Below, piece after piece: positions 5,406 to 12,062 of a stretch of 12,062 bases of DNA (position 1 is the first letter of the stretch; every line of letters starts with the position of its first letter). The stretch is from Methanomassiliicoccales archaeon. GTDB taxonomy: Archaea; Thermoplasmatota; Thermoplasmata; Methanomassiliicoccales; UBA472. Made by a program: the position numbers and the translations under genes. The DNA lies in NCBI GenBank assembly GCA_013329565.1, contig DUJZ01000034.1, positions 1 through 12,062 on the forward strand. The letters run 5' to 3'. Below the pieces are notes generated by a model. It was not told the origin of the DNA. It did not search any database and worked only from the letters and a program-made list of their open reading frames with translations.

Positions 5406-8048
5406 TCACGTCAGGAAGCATATGAAGCTCTGCTTCTGCACGTCGGAACACACCCCGACCTCCAGGCTCCTTGCGTCGATGACCTTGATCGCCGATCCGT
5501 AGGGCGCGGCCTCCGGCAGGAGCGAGGCCAGCTGGTTCTCGGCATTGGCGAAGAAGTCCTTGTTCAGAACATGGCCCTCCCGCTTGGGATACAGGGCGCA
5601 ATAGACCATGTCCGTCTCCACCAGGTCGTTGAAGAAATGCGTCCCTAAGGACGCCTCAGGCACCAGTCCCTCATGCATGGATACGATCTCGCAAAGGATG
5701 GACACGGTGTTTATCTCCGAGAAGGAAACGGGGACGCCCATCTCCGGAGAGGTGGTCGCCCATCTGCCCGGGCCGGCCAAAAGGATGGTCGGCCGGGCTC
5801 CCAGGTCCTTCAAGTGAGTCAGTTTGCCGACGAGCCGGGCGACCGTGTAGCGGTCGCTCATGCGCATTTCGCTGTAGACCTCCGGGACAACAAGAACGAT
5901 GCGGTCCACCGTGACCGCCCGGGAGCTGCCGATGACATGCCCGTTCGAGCGCAGGACTATCCTTTCCTCGGGCACGTAGCACTGTGCTTTTAACGACAGG
6001 GCGCCGCCTTTGGCCTGGAAGGGCCGGCACTGCAGGAGGTTGATCCGGTAATCATCAAGGCCGTCGAAGTTGGCGGTGAACTCAATGTCAACAGGGTGAT
6101 CGTACGCCTCCCCGAGCACCCTCATCATCTCTCTCATTCTCTCCACGAAGGTCCCTCGGGACAGAAGTTCGTCGAAGGTCAGTATCCAAGAGAATGCTTC
6201 GCTCCCCCCATACTCCTGCACTCTCCTCTCCAGTTCCAGGTCGCGGGTGGCGAATATGTTCAAGGGGAGGTCCGGGAACTGCTTGACGATGTCCTCGAAC
6301 GGCAATGACGTGAGGCGATTGGCCTTCAGGTCAATGACGTCGCTCCTTTTCTGGGAGTACTTGCCCACGTCCTGCGAGCAGCCCTCCGGGCGGCGCAAGG
6401 GCGCGTTCATGGCCACGATCCGGGTGTAATCATCGTCCACCCGGTCCACCGCTCTGGTGCCCAATCCGAACACCAAACGCATCATCCCGGCCTGGGGGTC
6501 GATCTCCTTGTTCCAAACATAAGGATTGAACGATATGCCTACACCGGCCACCTGAGGAAAGAACATGTCGCCGTAGACGGAGCCGGACACCCGCTGCACC
6601 AGTACCGCCATCTGCTCGTCCCGCTCGAGCAAGCCCCAATGGGCCCGGTAAGCCAGCGCCTCCTGGTTCATGGTGCTGGTATAAACCCTTCGCACCGCGT
6701 CCAGGAATCGCTCCAGCCTCTCTTGCGGCGTTCCCTGGTTGGCCAGGAACACGCTTTCGTACTTCCCCGAAAAAGCGTTCCCGTAGGCGTCCTCCAGCAA
6801 GCTGGACGAACGCACGATTATCGGCGACTGGCCGAAGTACTCCAGCATCTTCCTGAACTGGTCCTCTATGTCCACCGGGAACTTTCCGCTCAGCATGCGC
6901 TCCTTGTCCTGATCGTCCATAAGGAATCCGGACGCCGGGTCGTTGAGCTTTCTTCGTATCCACCAGCAGCCGTTCTGGCTTAGGTAGGTGTAGTACACAT
7001 CCGAACCGATGTAGAATGAATCGTGAGGTTCCAGCCTATTCTTCCACTCCGGGTCCTGTTTCTTCAGGATCGCTCGGGCCAACAGCATTCCGACGGACTT
7101 TCCGCCTATCAGTCCTGTACCTATCATCCGCTTGCCGATGTCCACCAGGTCCGGGAACTCGAGATATCTCTCGATCAACTTCATGAGCCGGGGGTCCCTG
7201 GTGACGGCCATTCTTACCAGCCGCAGGAACAGTATGTCGCAGGTCTGGTCCGTAAGCCTCTCGACAGCATTGCTCTCCACGAACTCCTGGGCCATCAGAA
7301 AGCTTCTGGTCCAGATGTCCTGCTGATGCATCGAGTAATCGAGCCAGGGTTGCGGCAACCCGGTAAGGACCTCCGCGGTGGTGGTGCTGTCGAGAACTGG
7401 AACGAAGTCCTCGCCCTCCCAGCGGTGGAGCATGTACATGGTCGGGGAACGGCGCCCGTCCACCTTGAGCGGGTGCACGTAAGTGCGCTCATCCTTGGAA
7501 TGTATGTCTATGACCACCTGCGAGGTCCCGTGAATGGCGTCGATGGCGAACGGGGTATGGTGATTTCGTATCAAAGCGAAATACGCGACCGTATCGTAGG
7601 TGAAAAGGTACGGGCATGCCAGCATGAAGAAGTTGCCCAGCATGCGGTCGCTATACCAATCGACCGAGAGATCGGAAAGGCAATCGAACACGTAGAAGGC
7701 TCCCTTTCCCTTGCGGTCAATGACGTTCAGGATCTCGGAGATGAAGAGTTCGAACCCCTCTATAGGCTTCAGGACGTGAACCTCGGCCTTACCGTCCTCC
7801 GGAACGACCGGACGATGATCGGCGAAACGGAAGTAGATGAGCGGACGGTGCTGACGTTGCGCTTCCTGGCAGAACGGGGTGACGAACTTAACGTAATCGT
7901 CTATGGAATCGACCTGCAGGACCACATTGTCCCCTAACTGGACCCGTTCCAGGATCCTGTCCAGGCCAGGAAGCCCGGTGTTGGATACCTCCTCCATTTT
8001 TCTTCCCACACTCCAAACGATAGGACGTGACATTTTCCGGCGTTTCAT
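5406..8048 (-). CDS. PPDK/PEP-synthase ATP-binding-domain protein with degenerate RecA-like N-terminus
   Basis: An 880-residue cytosolic protein. Residues about 22-230 resemble KaiC/RecA: GLPGLDRIL at the entry, a Walker-B-like YVFDCLSD strand and KVDGRRSPTMYML at the end; however, the Walker A position (near LQVDSIDDYVKF) has no GxxxxGKT. Residues about 310-680 are a PPDK_N ATP-grasp-like domain: IGGKSVGM (K317), IIVRSSSLLED (R413, E419), AFSGKYES, VLVQRVSG (Q485), GLGTRAVD (about 527) and LLQCRPF (Q673-R675). The phosphohistidine and PEP-binding TIM-barrel domains of real PEP synthase or PPDK are absent, so it is unlikely to make PEP. Residues 690-880 contain GPGRW (759-763), GVPVSF and GTHFFNDL (H804), a C-terminal module I know only from this protein type. 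An ATP-dependent phosphotransfer or regulatory role is likely. The ATG at 8048 is used; ATGs at 8033 and 7997 are alternatives. It converges on the regulator gene with 23 bases between. Confidence 0.82.
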   Translation of the reverse strand: MKRRKMSRPIVWSVGRKMEEVSNTGLPGLDRILERVQLGDNVVLQVDSIDDYVKFVTPFCQEAQRQHRPLIYFRFADHRPVVPEDGKAEVHVLKPIEGFELFISEILNVIDRKGKGAFYVFDCLSDLSVDWYSDRMLGNFFMLACPYLFTYDTVAYFALIRNHHTPFAIDAIHGTSQVVIDIHSKDERTYVHPLKVDGRRSPTMYMLHRWEGEDFVPVLDSTTTAEVLTGLPQPWLDYSMHQQDIWTRSFLMAQEFVESNAVERLTDQTCDILFLRLVRMAVTRDPRLMKLIERYLEFPDLVDIGKRMIGTGLIGGKSVGMLLARAILKKQDPEWKNRLEPHDSFYIGSDVYYTYLSQNGCWWIRRKLNDPASGFLMDDQDKERMLSGKFPVDIEDQFRKMLEYFGQSPIIVRSSSLLEDAYGNAFSGKYESVFLANQGTPQERLERFLDAVRRVYTSTMNQEALAYRAHWGLLERDEQMAVLVQRVSGSVYGDMFFPQVAGVGISFNPYVWNKEIDPQAGMMRLVFGLGTRAVDRVDDDYTRIVAMNAPLRRPEGCSQDVGKYSQKRSDVIDLKANRLTSLPFEDIVKQFPDLPLNIFATRDLELERRVQEYGGSEAFSWILTFDELLSRGTFVERMREMMRVLGEAYDHPVDIEFTANFDGLDDYRINLLQCRPFQAKGGALSLKAQCYVPEERIVLRSNGHVIGSSRAVTVDRIVLVVPEVYSEMRMSDRYTVARLVGKLTHLKDLGARPTILLAGPGRWATTSPEMGVPVSFSEINTVSILCEIVSMHEGLVPEASLGTHFFNDLVETDMVYCALYPKREGHVLNKDFFANAENQLASLLPEAAPYGSAIKVIDARSLEVGVCSDVQKQSFICFLT

Positions 8049-8184
8049 GGAATAAACGAATTGTATGATATTTCAAGAGGCGTGAGAATGCCCTGTTGAC
8101 CGGCGAATAGCACTTCCGCTCCACTGATCCATAGCCCGGACGAATCGACCGGTGCCCGCGTGACCGTTGATGATGAACCTGGTC

Positions 8185-11100
8185 TCAGCCCTTCTTACCC
8201 TTCCTCCGCAGCACCAGGAACCAGATCACCGCCGCGGCCACCACCAGTATTCCGATGATCAAGGCCAGGATCATCAGGTCGAACCCGTTGTCGCCGCCCT
8301 CCCTCTCCACGATGACCTCCGCCGCCTCCAGGTCCAGCCAGTCGCTCGGGTATATGGTCAGCGTCTCGTCCGGTCCGATCTCAATGTCGAACGCCTCGCA
8401 CGTGGGGATGTCCATCAGCGTTCCGTTCAGCCTTTCCCAGGCCTCCTCGCTTAGTACGTTCCCTTGGAAGCGCACGTCGAAGGTGAAGCTGTGATCGCCG
8501 TCGTTCCGGAACACCAGCTTGCCGTAGTCATCGGTGGTGTTGATTATCGCCCGGCTGCCATCAAAGATGGTGGCGTTTAGTATCTTGAACACTCTTTCCC
8601 GAGTGCCGAAGCGCTTGACCATGGTGGCCGAGTACTCCTTCTCCTCATCCGAGGTGCGATAGGTCATGGTGCCCAGGAACGGGTTTCCGCCCTCCTGGAA
8701 CAGCTTCAGGGTGTCCTCGGTGCCGTTCGATGCTTCAGCGTTCTCTATCGCGTACGCAGCCCGGGCGCCGCTGAACAGGGTGCAGTTGTACGTTCCCTCC
8801 TCGAATCCAGTTATATGCGTGGTGTAGTTGCCGTCCGGCAGGTAGTAGGCGTAGGTTCCCGTTCCCAGCCCGGAGTGCAGGGTGAACGGTGAAGCGCCCT
8901 CGATCTCCATGCGGTAAGTTCCGTTGTCCAGGAGCTCCATCACGTTGCCGTCCTCGTCCTCCACCGCGCCGGAGGCGCAGCCGAACACCAGATCGTAAAG
9001 CCCGTCCAGGGTGGTAGGCAGTGTGCGGTCACCCAGAACTACGTCGGAATGTAGGAACGTCAAACCCATAGGTCCTCCCCACCACCCCTGGTCGGGGCTG
9101 AAGTAATAGGACCACTCCCAGTAGTAGCTGCTCTTGTCGATCTCGATGTAGGGGGGATGGTCCATGTTGGCCTCACCGCTCAGTAGCTTGCTCTCCGCCG
9201 AGCTCTCCGTGGTCCATTCCGGCTTGTTGATGTCCCAGATGTATATCCGGGTGGTGTCCGCGTCTATGTTCACCACCTCATACGGTACCACGATGTGCCC
9301 CTTGCTCCCGTCCACAATGGAGATTATGCCCAGCTCCCCGCTGTCGATCGAGTCCTCTATGGAGGAGAGGACCAGTCCCATGCCCGAGAATCCGTAAACG
9401 GGAGGGACCAGGTTGTAGAGGTGTTCCGCCACCCAATAATGCAAGCACTCCGCGGACACCTGCGACCCGTGCATGTAATCGACCCGGGTCCGCAGGGCGC
9501 CTGAAAGCTCCAGGTCATCGATGGTGTACACCCCGGGCTGGATATCGTTCGGCTGATACTCGTCCAGGTACAGTTCCAAGTTCACTGCGCTCAGCCCGTA
9601 GCATTCCCCGCCCTGCGCAAGATGGCAATACGCCACGCCGTACCACAGCGCCGCCAGGGGATCAGGGCAGATGGGCTGCGATATCTCGTAACCTAAACAA
9701 TCCCAACCGTCCCAGGGGGTCCAGTAGGGTATTCCGAGGCATATCCACAGGCTGAGGTATACATCGTCGCCGAAGGTGCGTTGGTAATCGCCCTCCTGCC
9801 ACACCCACCATGGGTAGGACAGGTACTCCTTGTCGTCGTTACCGAAGGTGAAGCCGTGGTCCAGGCAGTACCAGGGATACGGGTACACCTCCAGCTCCTC
9901 TTCGGACGTCGCGCTGCCCACGGCCGTGGTCACCGTTATCGCGGAAGGCTTGGGCGGGATCCCGGCCACCAGGGTGAAATTGTAGGAGGTGTCCGGGTCT
10001 GAATTCGCAGGACTAGGCGAATAGGGGACCGTGCCTGTTAGAACGCCGCCGATGTAGATGCTGGCGCCTTTCAGGTTGGCACCGGTGATGCAGATGTCCG
10101 TCCCTTCGTACCCTCCACCGGGCGTGAAGCCGGTTATGGTAGGTCCGGATGGGGTGATCAGGACGCTGGTTCGTTTTATATTGTCCGTGTAATGCAGTAC
10201 CTCGATGTCCTCCCCGTCGCTCACGGTCAGCTGGAATATCAGGCTGACGCTGTAATCGTCGATGCTGGCCCGGAACGTCGGACTATCATCGTAGGGATCG
10301 GACAGCTCGACATCGAACCCAAAGGAATCCACCTGCTCCCAATAGTAGAACAGAGCATCTTCGTCAGGGTCGTAGCTTTCAGAACCATCCAAGGTGACCA
10401 GAGCGCCTTCCATGGCGCTGAGGCTGTTAGGGGCGATGGCCACTGGCGGCCTGTTCCAAACAGTTTCGGTGAATATGTAGAAAGGGTTGTTGCTGCTCGA
10501 GGTCTGGTCATAAAGATCGCTGCCGGTGATGTCTAACTTCACCCTGATCTTGGCGGTCCGGATGTCCAAGGCAGGCACTTGCCATGAATAAGAATTCTGG
10601 TTGGAGGCGACGTCGGCGATGTGCGCGTAGTTACTCCCATTATCCTGGGACAGGTACAGTCGGAAAGTGAAGAACGCCCCTGGGTAGATGGTATGCCTCC
10701 AGTTTATGATGCAGGTCTCCCCGTTGAACACCACCAACCCTCCGGGGGTGTCGGGATTGGGGGCGATCAGGCTCACCGAAGGTACCTCGTCATTCTCTAT
10801 TATTCGTAGGTCCGTGTCGCTTATGTCATGAGCTAGTTCACTGAACTCGGTGTGATAGACGCCCGCTTTCACCCTCACGTGATCGTAGTTCACACCGGTG
10901 GGGACCGTCCAATAATGGCTGAAATCGTTCGGCGTGCTGCTCATGATGGTCAGCCAGGAAGAGCCACCGTTGATGCTGTATTCCAGATAAGCGCCAGTGA
11001 TGATACCGGCACCGTCATTGGCGGTCGCCCAGGTTATCTCGTAGGTCTCCCCTCCGACCAACGCCTCGCCACCGTTCAGCGAGGTCAGCTCTATCCAGGG

Positions 11101-11820
11101 AGAGCTTATCTCGAACTCAGGGCTAACGATCTCCTTGATGAAGGTCCCGCCAGGGAGGGAAGTGTAAGCGCGCAGCTTGATCTGTCCGAAGGCGCTCTCG
11201 TAATAGCTGGGCATGAACCACACCCCTCCTTGCTCGTCGGGGATGTTGGCGTAAATGCCGGTCAGAGAGGTCCAGGCGCCCCAGGTGGCATCTGTGCGGT
11301 ACCGCACCTGCATGTTGAGCGCCCCGACCTGCTGCGTCCCGTCCCAGAGGTTCCATCGTATGAGCTCATTCCTGCCGTAGCTCATGTCGGTAGGGAAATC
11401 CATGAACTCCAGGACCGCGCTAGGGATGATGCTGAAGTTGCCGTTGCTCTGGTCGGTGCGGTAGACGGTGTATGGTTCCACAGCTTGACTGCGCCATTCC
11501 ACCTGGACACGGGCCGTGGTGGTATCGACGTTGTTGGGAACGGACCAGGTTATGATCTGGGAACCCCCGGTATTGGAGTTCGTGGTGATTTCGTTGGGGA
11601 AGGTCAGCCCTCCATCGGTGGAAAAGGTGATCGCCAGACTTCCCCCGGCCACCGATGTGGTCAGCCTAATGTCAAAGGTCGTTCCCCCGAAGATGTTCTC
11701 CCCTCCGTTCGGATCGTCCACGCTCAGGATATAGGCAATGGCCTCGACCTCCCCCGACGGGGTCAAAAGGCCGACCAGGAGGACGCTCAGCAAGAGGGAG
11801 GAAACCAACAGCGACTTCAT
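8185..11820 (-). CDS. Giant secreted multidomain surface protein with candidate cysteine-peptidase domain
   Basis: A 1211-residue predicted surface protein. It has a signal peptide (MKSLLVSSLLLSVLLVGLL, 1-27). Ig-like modules follow: PNGGE at 37-41, LNGGE at 248-252 opening a second module, and a third at about 347-460. A PKD/REJ-like domain with TLDGSESYDPDEDALFYYW is at about 456-545, and an IPT/TIG-like domain GPTITGFTPGGGYEGT at about 557-644. Residues 650-925 look like a papain-like domain, with C740 in GGECYGLS, H842 in KGHIVVPYEV and D863/N865 in IWDINKPEW. A beta-rich region (about 945-1170) leads to a membrane helix (1182-1204) and the tail RRKGKKG. I chose the ATG at 11820 because the signal peptide begins there and a TATA box predicts initiation next to it; an upstream in-frame ATG would add 25 non-hydrophobic residues. 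No neighbouring operon partner is seen. The role could be adhesion, cell-surface processing or binding and cleaving an external polymer. Repeat and anchor calls are firm; the peptidase call is inferred. Confidence 0.85.
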   Translation of the reverse strand: MKSLLVSSLLLSVLLVGLLTPSGEVEAIAYILSVDDPNGGENIFGGTTFDIRLTTSVAGGSLAITFSTDGGLTFPNEITTNSNTGGSQIITWSVPNNVDTTTARVQVEWRSQAVEPYTVYRTDQSNGNFSIIPSAVLEFMDFPTDMSYGRNELIRWNLWDGTQQVGALNMQVRYRTDATWGAWTSLTGIYANIPDEQGGVWFMPSYYESAFGQIKLRAYTSLPGGTFIKEIVSPEFEISSPWIELTSLNGGEALVGGETYEITWATANDGAGIITGAYLEYSINGGSSWLTIMSSTPNDFSHYWTVPTGVNYDHVRVKAGVYHTEFSELAHDISDTDLRIIENDEVPSVSLIAPNPDTPGGLVVFNGETCIINWRHTIYPGAFFTFRLYLSQDNGSNYAHIADVASNQNSYSWQVPALDIRTAKIRVKLDITGSDLYDQTSSSNNPFYIFTETVWNRPPVAIAPNSLSAMEGALVTLDGSESYDPDEDALFYYWEQVDSFGFDVELSDPYDDSPTFRASIDDYSVSLIFQLTVSDGEDIEVLHYTDNIKRTSVLITPSGPTITGFTPGGGYEGTDICITGANLKGASIYIGGVLTGTVPYSPSPANSDPDTSYNFTLVAGIPPKPSAITVTTAVGSATSEEELEVYPYPWYCLDHGFTFGNDDKEYLSYPWWVWQEGDYQRTFGDDVYLSLWICLGIPYWTPWDGWDCLGYEISQPICPDPLAALWYGVAYCHLAQGGECYGLSAVNLELYLDEYQPNDIQPGVYTIDDLELSGALRTRVDYMHGSQVSAECLHYWVAEHLYNLVPPVYGFSGMGLVLSSIEDSIDSGELGIISIVDGSKGHIVVPYEVVNIDADTTRIYIWDINKPEWTTESSAESKLLSGEANMDHPPYIEIDKSSYYWEWSYYFSPDQGWWGGPMGLTFLHSDVVLGDRTLPTTLDGLYDLVFGCASGAVEDEDGNVMELLDNGTYRMEIEGASPFTLHSGLGTGTYAYYLPDGNYTTHITGFEEGTYNCTLFSGARAAYAIENAEASNGTEDTLKLFQEGGNPFLGTMTYRTSDEEKEYSATMVKRFGTRERVFKILNATIFDGSRAIINTTDDYGKLVFRNDGDHSFTFDVRFQGNVLSEEAWERLNGTLMDIPTCEAFDIEIGPDETLTIYPSDWLDLEAAEVIVEREGGDNGFDLMILALIIGILVVAAAVIWFLVLRRKGKKG

Positions 11821-11833
11821 TTTTTTAATACAG

Positions 11834-11849
11834 ATTTTATAATTATAAG
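11834..11849 (-). promoter_or_regulatory. TATA region of the giant surface-protein gene
   Basis: On the minus strand CTTATAATTATAAAAT. The upstream box (11841-11849) is centred about 25 bases before the ATG at 11820, which predicts a leaderless mRNA; no Shine-Dalgarno sequence is present in the A-rich bases before the ATG. This supports the downstream start codon over the longer reading. Confidence 0.5.
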
Positions 11850-12023
11850 CACCGACACGGTTGTTCAGATGGACCGAACACTTCATACGAACCAATCCCC
11901 CGCGGACGAGCCGGAGATCCTCCGGAAAATAGGACGCCCGAGAAAACTTGTGTTTATGGCATTAAATAAGTTGTTATTCCCGCGTCTGACCGGTCCGGTG
12001 GATTACCATTCGACATTGTGCCA

Positions 12024-12062
12024 ATGATTGCTAAAGATGGTCGACAGGACGAGTTGCTGGCC
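12024..12062 (+). CDS. Possible 5' end of a divergent gene, cut by the window
   Basis: An ATG at 12024, with an in-frame GTG two codons before it, opens a frame that stays open to the window edge for 13 codons (MIAKDGRQDELLA). A TTAAATAA near 11961-11968 could be a distant TATA box. Too little is visible to assign it, and 13 open codons prove nothing by themselves. Confidence 0.2.
   Translation, partial: MIAKDGRQDELLA

Noticed and set aside
7023..7937. 304-codon plus-strand open frame
   Set aside because: Antisense to the PPDK-type gene, which carries conserved motifs in the other strand; the translation resembles no protein and is low in hydrophobic structure.
10852..12027. 391-codon plus-strand open frame
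   Set aside because: It lies antisense to the giant surface-protein gene, whose frame has a signal peptide, repeat modules and a membrane anchor. The antisense translation shows no domain and is a by-product of GC-rich codon use.
1..12062. CRISPR array, insertion-sequence ends or toxin-antitoxin pair
   Set aside because: No regularly spaced repeats, transposase-like proteins or paired small toxin/antitoxin-like genes were found on reading both strands.

Overview
The window looks archaeal, most likely from a member of the Thermoplasmatota and possibly a Methanomassiliicoccales-like methanogen. This is inferred from an archaeal-type RNase P RNA, a tRNA-Leu gene behind an archaeal TATA box, TATA boxes placed for leaderless or short-leader transcripts, DUF835 and DUF2769 family proteins, and secreted proteins with an N-terminal signal peptide and a C-terminal membrane anchor. 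No rRNA or other taxonomic marker is present, so the placement is provisional.

Layout. A DUF835 protein (46-507, minus) lies downstream of the RNase P RNA gene rnpB (606-905, minus). rnpB is divergent from tRNA-Leu(GAG) (1043-1129, plus), and each has its own TATA box in the gap between them. The last 27 bases of the tRNA region recur, with two mismatches, at 3792-3818 without the rest of a tRNA. This brackets about 2.7 kb that holds one gene for a secreted, anchored metzincin-type metalloprotease (1534-3387, minus), an orphan membrane-anchor remnant (1205-1294), a possible CxxC mini-ORF (3568-3663), and DNA that falls to about 22% G+C near its right end. I read this as an old insertion into the tRNA-Leu gene, with no integrase visible.

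To the right is a cysteine-rich cluster: a DUF2769 protein (3974-4204, minus), a 63-residue CxCx3Cx3C protein (4371-4562, minus), and, divergent from the latter, a two-part regulator (4633-5382, plus) with five N-terminal cysteines and an ArsR-like winged helix. An AT-rich divergent promoter with a small inverted repeat separates the last two. The three could form a metal- or redox-responsive unit, but that is inference.

Convergent with the regulator is an 880-residue protein (5406-8048, minus) made of an apparently ATP-site-less RecA/KaiC-like domain, a PPDK/PEP-synthase-type ATP-binding domain and an unassigned C-terminal domain. The right third is one giant secreted protein (8185-11820, minus) with Ig-like, PKD-like and IPT/TIG-like modules, a candidate papain-like cysteine-peptidase domain and a C-terminal membrane anchor. 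It and the metalloprotease share the signal-peptide plus C-terminal-anchor plan and probably both act at the cell surface.
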